From Gammaproteobacteria bacterium (GTDB lineage Bacteria; Pseudomonadota; Gammaproteobacteria; Eutrophobiales; Eutrophobiaceae): DNA of 64,000 nt. The notes below the pieces were generated by a model. It did no database searches and had not been told where the DNA came from. It was given only the letters and a program-made list of their open reading frames with translations. Both the position numbers and the translations under genes were made by a program. Positions within the stretch are counted from its first letter, which is position 1; each line of letters begins with the position of its first letter. The DNA lies in NCBI GenBank assembly GCA_012103475.1, contig WLWS01000001.1, positions 829,881 to 893,880 on the forward strand, written 5' to 3'. Shown here one piece after another: positions 56,687 through 64,000 of the stretch.

Positions 56687-57238
56687 GTGCGAGAAGTTGC
56701 AGGCTTAATTGTATTATTGTTCGCGCTGACTTCAGTCAGTGCCGGTGAAATAGAAAGTGTCGACGTAAAACATCACCAAGGCGTTTACACACTTGATCTA
56801 AGCGTCGTCCTCTCCTCAGGCTTTCAAGCAGTCTACGACATTCTCATTGATCACGAAGACCTGCATCGTATTAGCGATGTACTGGTTGAAACAAATTTAA
56901 TCACCGAGCCGGGCTCGCCGAGCAAACGACGGCGACTGGTCACCGAAACCTGCATTCTGTTTTTTTGTTTTGCCGCCGTCATGGTTGAAGACGTCCGTAT
57001 AACAGATGATCGGATAGCCACCAAAATCATTCCGCTGCTCAGTGATTATCGAAGCGGCCAGACAATCTGGCAGATCGCGCCAGGCGGTGACGATAGCAGT
57101 CGCGTCAATTTGCACGTTGAGCTGGAACCCGCCTTCTGGGTACCACCTGTGATTGGCCCCTATGTAATGAAAAAGAAGATGGAAAGTGAAGCCAGAAAGA
57201 CCATACATAATATAGAGGCGCTGGCGCAGAATGGCTGA
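56687..57238 (+). CDS. SRPBCC-family secreted protein
   Basis: A 183-residue protein starting with GTG and a signal peptide (VAGLIVLLFALTSVSA). The remainder has the START/SRPBCC pattern: an early strand VLSSGFQAVYDILIDHEDLHRISD and a C-terminal helix EARKTIHNIEALA. The family binds hydrophobic ligands; a ligand is unknown. It lies between asmA and mutY, overlapping the mutY start by 8 bp. Confidence 0.82.
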   Translation: MREVAGLIVLLFALTSVSAGEIESVDVKHHQGVYTLDLSVVLSSGFQAVYDILIDHEDLHRISDVLVETNLITEPGSPSKRRRLVTETCILFFCFAAVMVEDVRITDDRIATKIIPLLSDYRSGQTIWQIAPGGDDSSRVNLHVELEPAFWVPPVIGPYVMKKKMESEARKTIHNIEALAQNG

Positions 57239-58295
57239 GTTCACCCCTTCTTTATTAAGCTGGTACAAAAAGCATGGCCGCCACGATCTGCCCTGGCAAC
57301 AAAATCCCACCTGCTATCGCGTCTGGGTATCTGAAATCATGTTGCAACAAACTCAGGTCACAACCGTGATTCCTTATTACCAACGCTTCATGCAAGCCTT
57401 TCCAGACATCAACAAACTTGCCGCTGCAGAAGTAGACGAAGTGCTGCATCTTTGGACCGGTCTTGGCTACTACGCACGCGCCCGCAATCTGCACAAAGCC
57501 GCAAACACAATTTGTAGCGAGCACAAAGGCGAGTTTCCGGAGTCTCAGGATGAACTGATTAACTTGCCCGGCATTGGTCGCTCAACTGCTGCCGCTATAC
57601 TGTCGTTGAGCCTGAACCAGCCGCTGAGCATTCTCGATGGCAATGTAAAGCGAGTGCTGTGCCGTTATCACGCAGTTCGCGGTTGGTACGGTGAGAAAAA
57701 AGTAGAGAATCAACTCTGGCAGCTGGCTGAATCACACACCCCGCTTAAGAACACCGCAGAATACACACAGGCCATCATGGATCTGGGCGCGACCCTGTGC
57801 CGGAGAAGCCAGCCGGATTGCGAGGTTTGCCCGGTCAGAAAAGGCTGCCAGGCCTATGAACATGGGCTGCAAGCCGAACTGCCTGAGAAAAAGCCAAAGA
57901 AGGCCAAACCCGTCAAGCAAAGCTGTTTTGCCCTGATTGAGAACAAGGCAGGAGAATTCCTGCTGGCAAGACGGCCACCAGCCGGTATCTGGGGTGGTCT
58001 GTGGGGCTTTCCGGAGTTCGCCAGCAAGACCGAGCTGGACAACTGGCTGGAGAATAGAGGCATCAGGACCAAAAACAACAACGAATACCCACAAATCAGA
58101 CACACCTTCAGCCACTTTCACCTCGACATTACCCCTCTGAAATATGAACTTAAAGGCAACGCGATAAAGGCCGTGGAAGACAAAACGGACGAGTGCTGGT
58201 ATAAACCCGATGGTGATTTGAAACTGGGCATGGCCGCGCCGGTGAAGAAACTGATAAATGAGCTGTTTAGCAGCGAGCCAGGAGAAACAGAATGA
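57231..58295 (+). CDS. mutY: A/G-specific adenine DNA glycosylase
   Basis: A 354-residue base-excision enzyme removing A opposite 8-oxo[10 protein letters not shown] opens the protein, [16 protein letters not shown] follows, and the helix-hairpin-helix is [15 protein letters not shown] near residue 105-120. The catalytic Asp is in [10 protein letters not shown] near residue 184. The [4Fe-4S] cluster cysteines have spacing C-x6-C-x2-C-x5-C. The C-terminal NUDIX-like domain ([20 protein letters not shown]) recognises 8-oxoG. It overlaps yggX by 4 bp. Confidence 0.97.
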   Translation: MAEFTPSLLSWYKKHGRHDLPWQQNPTCYRVWVSEIMLQQTQVTTVIPYYQRFMQAFPDINKLAAAEVDEVLHLWTGLGYYARARNLHKAANTICSEHKGEFPESQDELINLPGIGRSTAAAILSLSLNQPLSILDGNVKRVLCRYHAVRGWYGEKKVENQLWQLAESHTPLKNTAEYTQAIMDLGATLCRRSQPDCEVCPVRKGCQAYEHGLQAELPEKKPKKAKPVKQSCFALIENKAGEFLLARRPPAGIWGGLWGFPEFASKTELDNWLENRGIRTKNNNEYPQIRHTFSHFHLDITPLKYELKGNAIKAVEDKTDECWYKPDGDLKLGMAAPVKKLINELFSSEPGETE

Positions 58296-58561
58296 CGTAT
58301 ACAGTCAATTGCGTGAAGTTAGGAAAAGAAGCAGAAGGATTAAAGGCATTGCCTTATCCAGGCGATTTAGGCGCCCGAATCTACAAAAATGTCTCTCAGG
58401 AAGCCTGGAACATGTGGCTGTCACACCAGACCATGCTTATAAACGAGTATCGCCTGAGTCCGATCGAACCCAAAGCTCGCTCATTTCTGGAAGAAGAGAT
58501 GGAAAAGTTCTTTTTCGAAGGTGGTTCCGAAAAACCCAAGGAATTCGTCGCCCCGGAATAA
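58292..58561 (+). CDS. yggX: Iron-trafficking / oxidative-damage protein YggX
   Basis: An 89-residue protein equal in length to E. coli YggX. The start [14 protein letters not shown] with Cys7-equivalent, then [22 protein letters not shown], is diagnostic. YggX is linked to protection of Fe-S clusters and belongs functionally with MutY in oxidative-damage repair. mutY-yggX is the standard pair, here with an ATGA overlap. Confidence 0.97.
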   Translation: MTYTVNCVKLGKEAEGLKALPYPGDLGARIYKNVSQEAWNMWLSHQTMLINEYRLSPIEPKARSFLEEEMEKFFFEGGSEKPKEFVAPE

Positions 58562-58626
58562 AGCTTTGCTTGACCTAAGCGCAGCGAATCGCTTTAATAC
58601 GCCGCTTCGCAAGAAGTTGCCCCAAT

Positions 58627-58702
58627 GGCCAGGTAGCTCAGTTGGTAGAGCAGGGGACTGAAAATCCCTGTGTCGGTGGTTCAATTCCACCCCTGGCCAC
58701 CA
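58627..58702 (+). tRNA. tRNA-Phe (GAA)
   Basis: A 76-nt cloverleaf. Acceptor GGCCAGG pairs with CCTGGCC, the D-arm is AGCTCAGTTGGTAGAGC, the anticodon stem-loop is GGGGA-CTGAAAA-TCCCT with anticodon GAA, the T-arm is GGTGG-TTCAATT-CCACC, and the CCA end is encoded. tRNA genes are common integration targets. The sequence becomes AT-rich immediately after. Confidence 0.98.
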
Positions 58703-58801
58703 TCCTTTTCAATCACTTAGCAGTACTTTCCACTTTCGCGATTGTGCGTTCACAATCTCAGATGTATAACTGTTCTATTGACTAATCTTGGTTGAATCCT
58801 C

Positions 58802-60061
58802 TTGCCTAAGGTAAAAACTAGAATATTTCTCGATTATCTAGACTTTCAAACAGTCGACGATAGACCGATCAATTTTCGATTATTAGAAAAAGAAAACAAA
58901 TTGAAGTTTGATCTATTGGCATTTCCAGACGCCAAATTTTTTGTTGCCGCGCCTGCAATTGCAAAGTGTCATGAAACAGCATATCTATTGAGTAAATACA
59001 ATTTACTTTGGGAGATAAGTAGACTGAGATATGTACTTGATCCTAAGTATTCAGGAAGTTTTTCATCTTATGTGGACGATCGAATTAATATACTCCTAAA
59101 TACACTTCCAGAAGAAGAGTTAACATCACATTTTGAGTATGCTGGATACACCTCACCACATTCAGCAGTGTTCTTTGAAGAGTATTTACCCTCAAGTACA
59201 GATTCTATACTCCCAGTCGAGTCTAGAGTAAAAAGTGGAGATACTAGTTTTAGAGAAGATGTAAGATTGAATATGACAAATGAAAAATTTTTTGAATATT
59301 TGTCAAAAAATACAACATCAAGTGCGAAATCAATAATTCAGAAAATAGATGGAAAAGCGCTCAATCGGAACGAACTATTTCAACGAGAAGCTATTGTTAC
59401 CGATATTAGAGAAACTGAGAAAGTTACTCCGAATGTTATTGCAATTTTGCACCACGAACTAGATCGTTCGTTCTCAAGAGCTAATGCATCGGCTGTAGAT
59501 AGTCTTCTTTCCAGCGAAGTGATTGGAGTCAATGGGTTTCGACTAGAAATAATATCAAGGCATATATGGGTTGAAACAAGGAGGAGTTTATTTCGATTTG
59601 TGGAAAAATTGTCACCGAATCAGATTGTGATGCTCTCTCAGCAATTAGAATGGATTCAATTCATTAAGATTCTTGATGAAGAAATACGGACAATATTCTA
59701 TGAAATAGATAGCAATCAAATCCTCTTAAAAAAACATTTGATACCAAAATTGCCATCTCGTTATTTTGGTTGGTTTCAAGAGATTGCCTCAATGATTATA
59801 GCATTCATTATCTCTCCAGTGTTCGGTAAAGGGGAGGTAGCTCGATACCTAGCGGCAATATTTACTAACGTGCCTCAATGGGTATTGTGTTCTCTGAGTA
59901 TGTTAACGAATACACAGTTAACTGAAGTCATACTCGATGTTGTAGAAAAAGTTAAATATGTATCAGCAATCGAAGATAGCTCCAACAGTCAGCCCCTTTC
60001 AAACTTTGGTCTCCTATATTCGGCGAAAATGGGTTTTATTGACAGTACAAAAACCAAATAA
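58802..60061 (+). CDS. Unrecognised AT-rich accessory protein
   Basis: A 419-residue protein of unknown family. It begins at TTG 58802 without a clear ribosome-binding site, and the first internal ATG is far downstream, so the start is uncertain. It is rich in Lys, Ile, Asn and Ser. A hydrophobic region near residues 325-365 (IASMIIAFIISPVFG) may contain one membrane segment. No nuclease, ATPase or DNA-binding motif is evident. Base and codon use are AT-rich compared with genes left of the tRNA. It stands alone between tRNA-Phe and a 300 bp gap. Confidence 0.75.
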   Translation: MPKVKTRIFLDYLDFQTVDDRPINFRLLEKENKLKFDLLAFPDAKFFVAAPAIAKCHETAYLLSKYNLLWEISRLRYVLDPKYSGSFSSYVDDRINILLNTLPEEELTSHFEYAGYTSPHSAVFFEEYLPSSTDSILPVESRVKSGDTSFREDVRLNMTNEKFFEYLSKNTTSSAKSIIQKIDGKALNRNELFQREAIVTDIRETEKVTPNVIAILHHELDRSFSRANASAVDSLLSSEVIGVNGFRLEIISRHIWVETRRSLFRFVEKLSPNQIVMLSQQLEWIQFIKILDEEIRTIFYEIDSNQILLKKHLIPKLPSRYFGWFQEIASMIIAFIISPVFGKGEVARYLAAIFTNVPQWVLCSLSMLTNTQLTEVILDVVEKVKYVSAIEDSSNSQPLSNFGLLYSAKMGFIDSTKTK

Positions 60062-60362
60062 AAACTCTGTTTGATAGAACTAATTACTGTGCTCATTTAG
60101 TGTGCCAGAGTTGTGCCTGGTCATGCTCAGCTAGGCGAAAATCGCAACGGATGCCACTGGTAAATTATTGTTTAATAAAGTAACTCTCCTTCTAATAATG
60201 CCTGTGTCGGCAGAATAAGCTCTGTATCTGGTCGCCATTTTCCTCTGTCCCTTTTGCTAACACGAAGCGGCTTACTATTTTATTCCAATTTTTTTTTCTA
60301 CTGAAGTGAGAGAGACATGCGTGTGCTGTCACTAATCATATACATTTGAAAGGAGAATAGAC
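60062..60362. other. Non-coding gap with first copy of a direct repeat
   Basis: This 301 bp stretch has no credible gene. It holds the repeat copy at 60094-60150. The last bases contain a strong ribosome-binding site AAAGGAG at 60350-60356 for the protease gene. Confidence 0.6.
60094..60150 (+). repeat. Degenerate direct repeat, copy 1
   Basis: About 57 bp sharing ordered blocks with 62612-62658: CATTT, GCCAGAGTTG, GCTCAG followed by TAGG, and GCAACGG. Copy 1 has an extra stretch of about 10 bp between GCCAGAGTTG and GCTCAG. The two copies enclose the protease and calycin-like genes. Confidence 0.65.
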
Positions 60363-61112
60363 ATGGATTCAATGTGGGTTAGCTCTGGATTCAGCCCTGG
60401 AGGCTTCGAATGGGAAGGCGGAGAAACTATTAATTTTGCCACTGGTTCATTACATGAAGCAGTTATCGGCCCCCCGAATTACAAGAGTGTTTGGTGGCTG
60501 GAGAAGGCAATTGAAGCCTCGCGAAGAGTTTGCAGAATAAAGATGGTTAATGGTTCTGCGACGGGCTTCGTAATTTCTGACGATATCCTTATCACGAACA
60601 ATCATGTTTTCGGAGATGAGGGTGATGCGCGGTCGGCTCAACTTCAGTTTGATTATCGTATGCTTTCAGATGGAAATGCGGCAATTGTTGATGAATGGGA
60701 ATGTGATCCAGACGATATGTTTAAAACAAACCCAGCTTTGGACTATTCCATAGTTCGAGTGAAGAAAAAGAATGGTAATAACATAGGAGATGTTCGTGGG
60801 AGTTTTAATCTTCGACACGGCCACTCAGTATCCAGAAATCAAAGAGTAAACATCATTCAGCATCCACAAGGTAGATTCCAGGAAATAGCATTCAGAGACA
60901 ATCAAGTAAAATTGATTGCTCCGGATTATGTCCAGTACCTTACCGATACCGACTATGGGAGTTCTGGCTCTCCCGCACTTGATGATTTCTTCAATGTGGT
61001 GGCATTGCATAACCAACGAGTCCCAGACCCAAGCAACCTACAAAGATGGTATCGCAACCAGGGGTATCGCATTGAAGCCATACTTCAAGATGCAGGTAGT
61101 TTAATACCTTAG
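60363..61112 (+). CDS. Cytoplasmic trypsin-like serine protease
   Basis: A 249-residue protein with a chymotrypsin/V8-like fold. Trypsin triad candidates are His81 in LITNNHVF, Asp127 in ALDYSIV and Ser201 in YGSSGSPAL. GSATGFVISDDILIT precedes the His as in V8-like proteases. There is no signal peptide, so it should act in the cytoplasm, unlike most relatives. ATG is preceded by AAAGGAG. Trypsin modules of this type are also found in bacterial conflict systems. The next gene follows by 70 bp with a strong ribosome-binding site, suggesting an operon. Confidence 0.88.
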   Translation: MDSMWVSSGFSPGGFEWEGGETINFATGSLHEAVIGPPNYKSVWWLEKAIEASRRVCRIKMVNGSATGFVISDDILITNNHVFGDEGDARSAQLQFDYRMLSDGNAAIVDEWECDPDDMFKTNPALDYSIVRVKKKNGNNIGDVRGSFNLRHGHSVSRNQRVNIIQHPQGRFQEIAFRDNQVKLIAPDYVQYLTDTDYGSSGSPALDDFFNVVALHNQRVPDPSNLQRWYRNQGYRIEAILQDAGSLIP

Positions 61113-61182
61113 ACAAATAGGAAAAGACATTGAAAGCAAAGAAACAAGGTGTGACTGCATCATATATTAAGGAGGAAGGATA

Positions 61183-62304
61183 ATGACGCTCAAAAAAGAA
61201 CTAATCGAAGAAATGGTCGTTAGTGGGAGAAGTACGTCACTTGCGGAAGCTGGTGACGAAGCGCTTGGTCCTCTGGGTATGTTGCCTGGCACATGGGAAA
61301 ATACTAAAGAACTGGACGGCTTTGGTTTCAACATGATGGCTCTTCCTTTTGCCGATGACCCTACTGTTCCACCGAACGGTTATAGATTATTGATGAATCA
61401 ATATAACGAAGTGTTAGACTTCTCACTTGTGGATAAAGGCGTCCCCAACCGAGGGCTTGACCGTGATCCCGTAGCCGGGGGAGCAGATCAAACCATTGTT
61501 GCATTGGAATATTTTCAAAAAATTACGCAACTCAATTCAGATGATTCTCCTCAGACAGGTCTAAACGATAGGTTCGATAAGCAGGCCATACATAAGGAAC
61601 CTGGACTTTGGCTTTACATGACTGACCACCAAACAGACGGCATCAACATCGCCCGCTTGGGAACCATTCCACATGGCAACAGTTTTCTTGCCGCTGGACG
61701 TGTTGATGAAGACTTTTGGCCTCTACAGAATCCTACCGAAGACCAGCGCAGCGGGATCATCCCAAATATTAATGGCGTCGTAGTTGGCGGAGGAGAGGAT
61801 CCGGATGAAGTAGACCTTGAGCCCGCCTATTTCGCACCATACAAACATTTCCATGAGAATCCATTTAAAGGAAAAGTAAACATTCCTGGTTACAATGGTT
61901 TTGACCCTGTTCATGCAACGGACCTATTACGCCTCGCACTAGAAAAGGTAATAGCCTCTGTAGGAGAGATAAAGCAAGTCATGCGCTTGCATGTTGATTC
62001 CACTACAGATCATTCTGGAGTCAAGAGGTTTACCCACAATGGCATAGTTAATATTCCGTTTGTTGTTCGACAAGCGGATGCAACGGCAATGAACTCAACT
62101 TTTCTGATATACGAAGTACTAGATAAGGAAAGTGGAAAGACACGGTATTTTATGCAATATGCTCAGAACGTAATATTGGACTTCATCGGTCGTCCCGATG
62201 GACATCCAGGTAGAGCTCGCTGGCCCCATATATCAATCAATACAATGGAACGCGTAGGTGATGCTAGTAAAGAGGGGGTAATGAAGGGCCTGTTATCGCA
62301 ATAA
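61183..62304 (+). CDS. Calycin-like hypothetical protein paired with protease
   Basis: A 373-residue protein. Residues 28-60 read LGPLGMLPGTWENT and then GFNMMALPF, a G-x-x-x-G-x-W pattern seen at the start of nitrobindin/lipocalin-like barrels. Later segments such as GYRLLMNQYNEVLDFSLVD and DTGINIARLG-like strands fit a beta barrel repeated or extended to greater length than usual (about 160). The C-terminus contains MRLHVDSTT and ISINTMERVG. No signal peptide. AAGGAGG precedes the ATG. I do not know the function; it may be substrate, inhibitor or effector of the upstream protease. Confidence 0.78.
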   Translation: MTLKKELIEEMVVSGRSTSLAEAGDEALGPLGMLPGTWENTKELDGFGFNMMALPFADDPTVPPNGYRLLMNQYNEVLDFSLVDKGVPNRGLDRDPVAGGADQTIVALEYFQKITQLNSDDSPQTGLNDRFDKQAIHKEPGLWLYMTDHQTDGINIARLGTIPHGNSFLAAGRVDEDFWPLQNPTEDQRSGIIPNINGVVVGGGEDPDEVDLEPAYFAPYKHFHENPFKGKVNIPGYNGFDPVHATDLLRLALEKVIASVGEIKQVMRLHVDSTTDHSGVKRFTHNGIVNIPFVVRQADATAMNSTFLIYEVLDKESGKTRYFMQYAQNVILDFIGRPDGHPGRARWPHISINTMERVGDASKEGVMKGLLSQ

Positions 62305-62445
62305 ATTACGGGGTTTTCCGTGTTGATGTTTTTTTATACACTTTAAAATATCGTTCCGCGAAGCAGTTGCAAATGGGCCAAATTAGTTACCTTGTTTGAA
62401 CTTGAAAGGAGGTAAATTATTTAAGAACACTATAAAAAAACTCTT

Positions 62446-62652
62446 TTGGCATTGTTAATGCCAGGTGGAGTTCTTTATTCCTGCTCGATTACTCGTCCAA
62501 CGATTACACAATTTAGCGCTGATCCTCCAATGTTCATGGTAGCTCACCCACTTCGTTATGAGTCCGAAAAATCGTGCTTAAATACCGGCATGACTAATTT
62601 GAATATGTGTTCATTTTGTGGGCCAGAGTTGAGCTCAGTTAGGCACATTTAG
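62446..62652 (+). pseudogene. Possible decayed lipoprotein gene
   Basis: A 68-codon frame starting at TTG. Its first residues ALLMPGGVLYSCS resemble a lipoprotein signal with LYSC as lipobox. A strong AAGGAGG at 62406-62412 lies about 33 bp upstream, but no start codon exists at the right distance. The frame runs into the direct repeat before ending. I infer a remnant of a small lipoprotein gene; coding today is doubtful. Confidence 0.35.
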
Positions 62653-62658
62653 CAACGG
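62612..62658 (+). repeat. Degenerate direct repeat, copy 2
   Basis: Second copy of the element at 60094-60150, about 47 bp, with GGCCAGAGTTG, GCTCAG, TAGG and AGCAACGG in the same order. It marks the right side of the protease-calycin segment. Confidence 0.65.
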
Positions 62659-63235
62659 ACGGCCTGCATAACTTCTTGTTTACTAATATATTCTATTTTC
62701 AGACTTAATCTGAAAATCTCTAAGTCGATACTTGATTATTATGTTCGCGACGATTCACATCACCACATAGCTTTTATCACTCAAACAGGTGAGAAGTTGT
62801 AGCGCGGATCTACATCATTTATGTCTTATATCTATTCTGTTGCGTTGAACATCAAATTATTGCTGATATGTAAGAGTCTAATTTATCTAACATTATCATC
62901 CTTATTAACAAATCCACATTCATTCCCCTGTGTATCCCATGAGAGTTTCCTGCTTATGGTGACACTCCAAAAGGTATGACTACTCGTTAATGATGGAGGA
63001 CAAAAGTTAGTTGCTCAAATACAGTTGATTTCAATTTACTTTTTAATAGTGTCTCTAGTTTTTGCCCGAAGTAGATATTGACCAGAATGTAGTCTATATA
63101 AATACAGATGCTTTGTTATTTTTTGCGAAGCTATTGTTAAGAATATTACTGGATGCATGGAAGTTTAATAATCTGGGATTATCAAAAATAAAACAAGAAT
63201 TCATGAACTATTAGGAGTGATTGGAGAAGAGGGGC

Positions 63236-63634
63236 ATGGGTAGCTTTATAGAATTTAATGATACGTTACAGATAAGCACGGAGCAGGGATTTCCCGTTGA
63301 TATTCTGGAGTTGGGCAAACATGAGAAGAACCCAATTTCAATTGCTGATGTTAACGGAAGAATCTTTACTTTTTACAATAAATCCTGTGCCAGACTCTAC
63401 CATTTGGACCCGGTCAGAGTATTTCTGGTAGAAAATATAAATAACAAATGGTTGTTCTGGGGAAAAATACTGATTCAATCTCAGGAAATAAAAAAGAAAC
63501 TGGATGGGAACGGCGTATGGGTAGAAGGTGAATGGCAAACTTCGGGCACTTACATAATTACTGATATCTACGACCCGGAATATCAGAAACTGTTTACCGT
63601 CCGCGAGTCTGCTCCAGGAAAAAGTTATTTTTGA
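63236..63634 (+). CDS. Unrecognised small protein
   Basis: A 132-residue protein of unknown family, predicted as a compact beta-rich fold (DVNGRIFTFYNKSCARLYHL, VFLVENINNKWLFWGKILI, GVWVEGEWQTSGTYIITDIY). No signal peptide or membrane segment. I start at ATG 63236 with GAGGGG just upstream; a TTG at 63221 with AGGAG would add five residues. The next gene starts 31 bp later and may be co-expressed. Confidence 0.75.
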   Translation: MGSFIEFNDTLQISTEQGFPVDILELGKHEKNPISIADVNGRIFTFYNKSCARLYHLDPVRVFLVENINNKWLFWGKILIQSQEIKKKLDGNGVWVEGEWQTSGTYIITDIYDPEYQKLFTVRESAPGKSYF

Positions 63635-63664
63635 AGTGTTAGTAAGCCATCGGAGGTATTACGT

Positions 63665-64000
63665 ATGATTGGGGGTGATCGAAGCAATCAAATTGTTGGT
63701 CATGGCTTGATCTCGTCACCTACGGGAAGACTATTAGAACGAGAAGTAAGGAACTTATGGCAGATATTCCAGAAGATAGTCAGCCATTGGCATGATGATA
63801 AGAATGACGATAACGATCCAGAAAAGTATTTTGGTCAATGGCACGAATTTGTAGAGTTAAATACCAGGCAGTCCCCAAGCTACTTGTATGAATATCGAAG
63901 TGGTCTGACCGTGCTTAAAGAACTAGAAGAAGAATGTCCTGACTACTGGGACAAATTGTTTTTTGATCATGGAATGGATCTGAACTATGGAGGTAAAGAG
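63665..64000 (+). CDS. Unrecognised protein, C-terminus beyond window
   Basis: ATG at 63665 opens a frame that continues to the window end (112 codons). It begins IGGDRSNQIVGHGLISSPTG and continues with a charged, helical region including WQIFQKIVSHWHDDKND and LKELEEECPDYWDKLF. GGAGGT lies about 8 bp upstream of the ATG. Family unknown. It probably forms an operon with the preceding small gene. Confidence 0.78.
   Translation, partial: MIGGDRSNQIVGHGLISSPTGRLLEREVRNLWQIFQKIVSHWHDDKNDDNDPEKYFGQWHEFVELNTRQSPSYLYEYRSGLTVLKELEEECPDYWDKLFFDHGMDLNYGGKE

Larger units (their letters stand above)
62305..63235. other. Long AT-rich stretch with no convincing intact gene
   Basis: About 930 bp. It contains the possible lipoprotein remnant at 62446-62652, the second direct repeat copy at 62612-62658, and otherwise short frames closed by stops on both strands. 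A small ACGG/CCGT hairpin followed by T-rich sequence just after 62304 could weakly terminate the previous operon. Looks like decayed accessory DNA. Confidence 0.6.

Noticed and set aside
62305-62345. Intrinsic terminator after the calycin-like gene
   Set aside because: The ACGG/CCGT stem is only about 4 bp and the T-run is separated from it, so it is too weak to call.
58703-64000. Duplicated tRNA-Phe 3' end marking an attachment site
   Set aside because: I could not find a second copy of the T-arm and acceptor sequence to the right within the window; it may lie beyond 64 kb.
1-64000. CRISPR arrays, insertion sequences, rRNA genes
   Set aside because: No regularly spaced repeats, transposase-like frames or rRNA sequence were seen anywhere in the window.

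Overview
The window is a contiguous stretch of a gammaproteobacterial chromosome. Evidence for this is the pseudomonad-like order gshB-tonB-yqgE-ruvX-pyrR-pyrB-pyrC', the hemC-D-X-Y operon, the tkt-gap-pgk-pyk cluster, MsbA, Rsd/AlgQ and AlgZ/AlgR homologues, and an S-adenosylhomocysteine riboswitch in front of ahcY. No genus can be assigned from sequence alone. Genes are densely packed with many 1-30 bp overlaps. Base composition is moderate until about 58.7 kb, then becomes clearly AT-rich after a tRNA-Phe gene.

Layout. 1-5.4 kb: minus-strand glutathione/TonB/pyrimidine operon, ending in a dihydroorotase-like protein that has lost its metal ligands. 5.5-9.5 kb: tetrapyrrole operon hemCDXY. 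9.6-18.8 kb: an orphan ParA-like ATPase, a phosphoribulokinase-family protein, msbA, and a minus-strand sugar-phosphate operon tkt-gap-pgk-pyk. 19.0-22.7 kb: the activated-methyl cycle metK, SAH riboswitch-ahcY, metF. metF lacks a normal start codon and sits just behind an intrinsic terminator.

22.8-39.2 kb: an MSHA-like type IV pilus locus. It is bracketed by a sigma-54-dependent response regulator (TTG start) and a membrane histidine kinase. It encodes an ExeA/MshM ATPase, MshL secretin, TPR protein, MshE-type assembly ATPase with a c-di-GMP-binding motif, an MshG platform protein split by a frameshift, PilM/N-, PilO- and PilP-like proteins, and two related pseudopilins. A further prepilin gene at 42.4 kb has a near-perfect sigma-54 promoter, so the bracketing two-component system may control it.

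39.4-48 kb: an ABC-2 exporter whose permease and ATPase genes are separated, an adenylate cyclase interrupted by an in-frame TGA, a FecR-domain protein, a small outer-membrane protein, a DUF4124-like protein and a Ser/Thr kinase. 48-58.6 kb: housekeeping and regulatory genes (rsd, terB-like, hspQ, rsmE, algR/algZ, argH, asmA, mutY, yggX).

58.7-64 kb: an AT-rich accessory region beginning next to tRNA-Phe. It holds mostly unrecognised genes, a cytoplasmic trypsin-like protease paired with a calycin-like protein, a roughly 50 bp degenerate direct repeat flanking that pair, and about 0.9 kb of apparently decayed DNA. No integrase or transposase is visible. This accessory segment, the pilus locus with its broken or recoded mshG, and the interrupted cyclase are the parts most worth following up.
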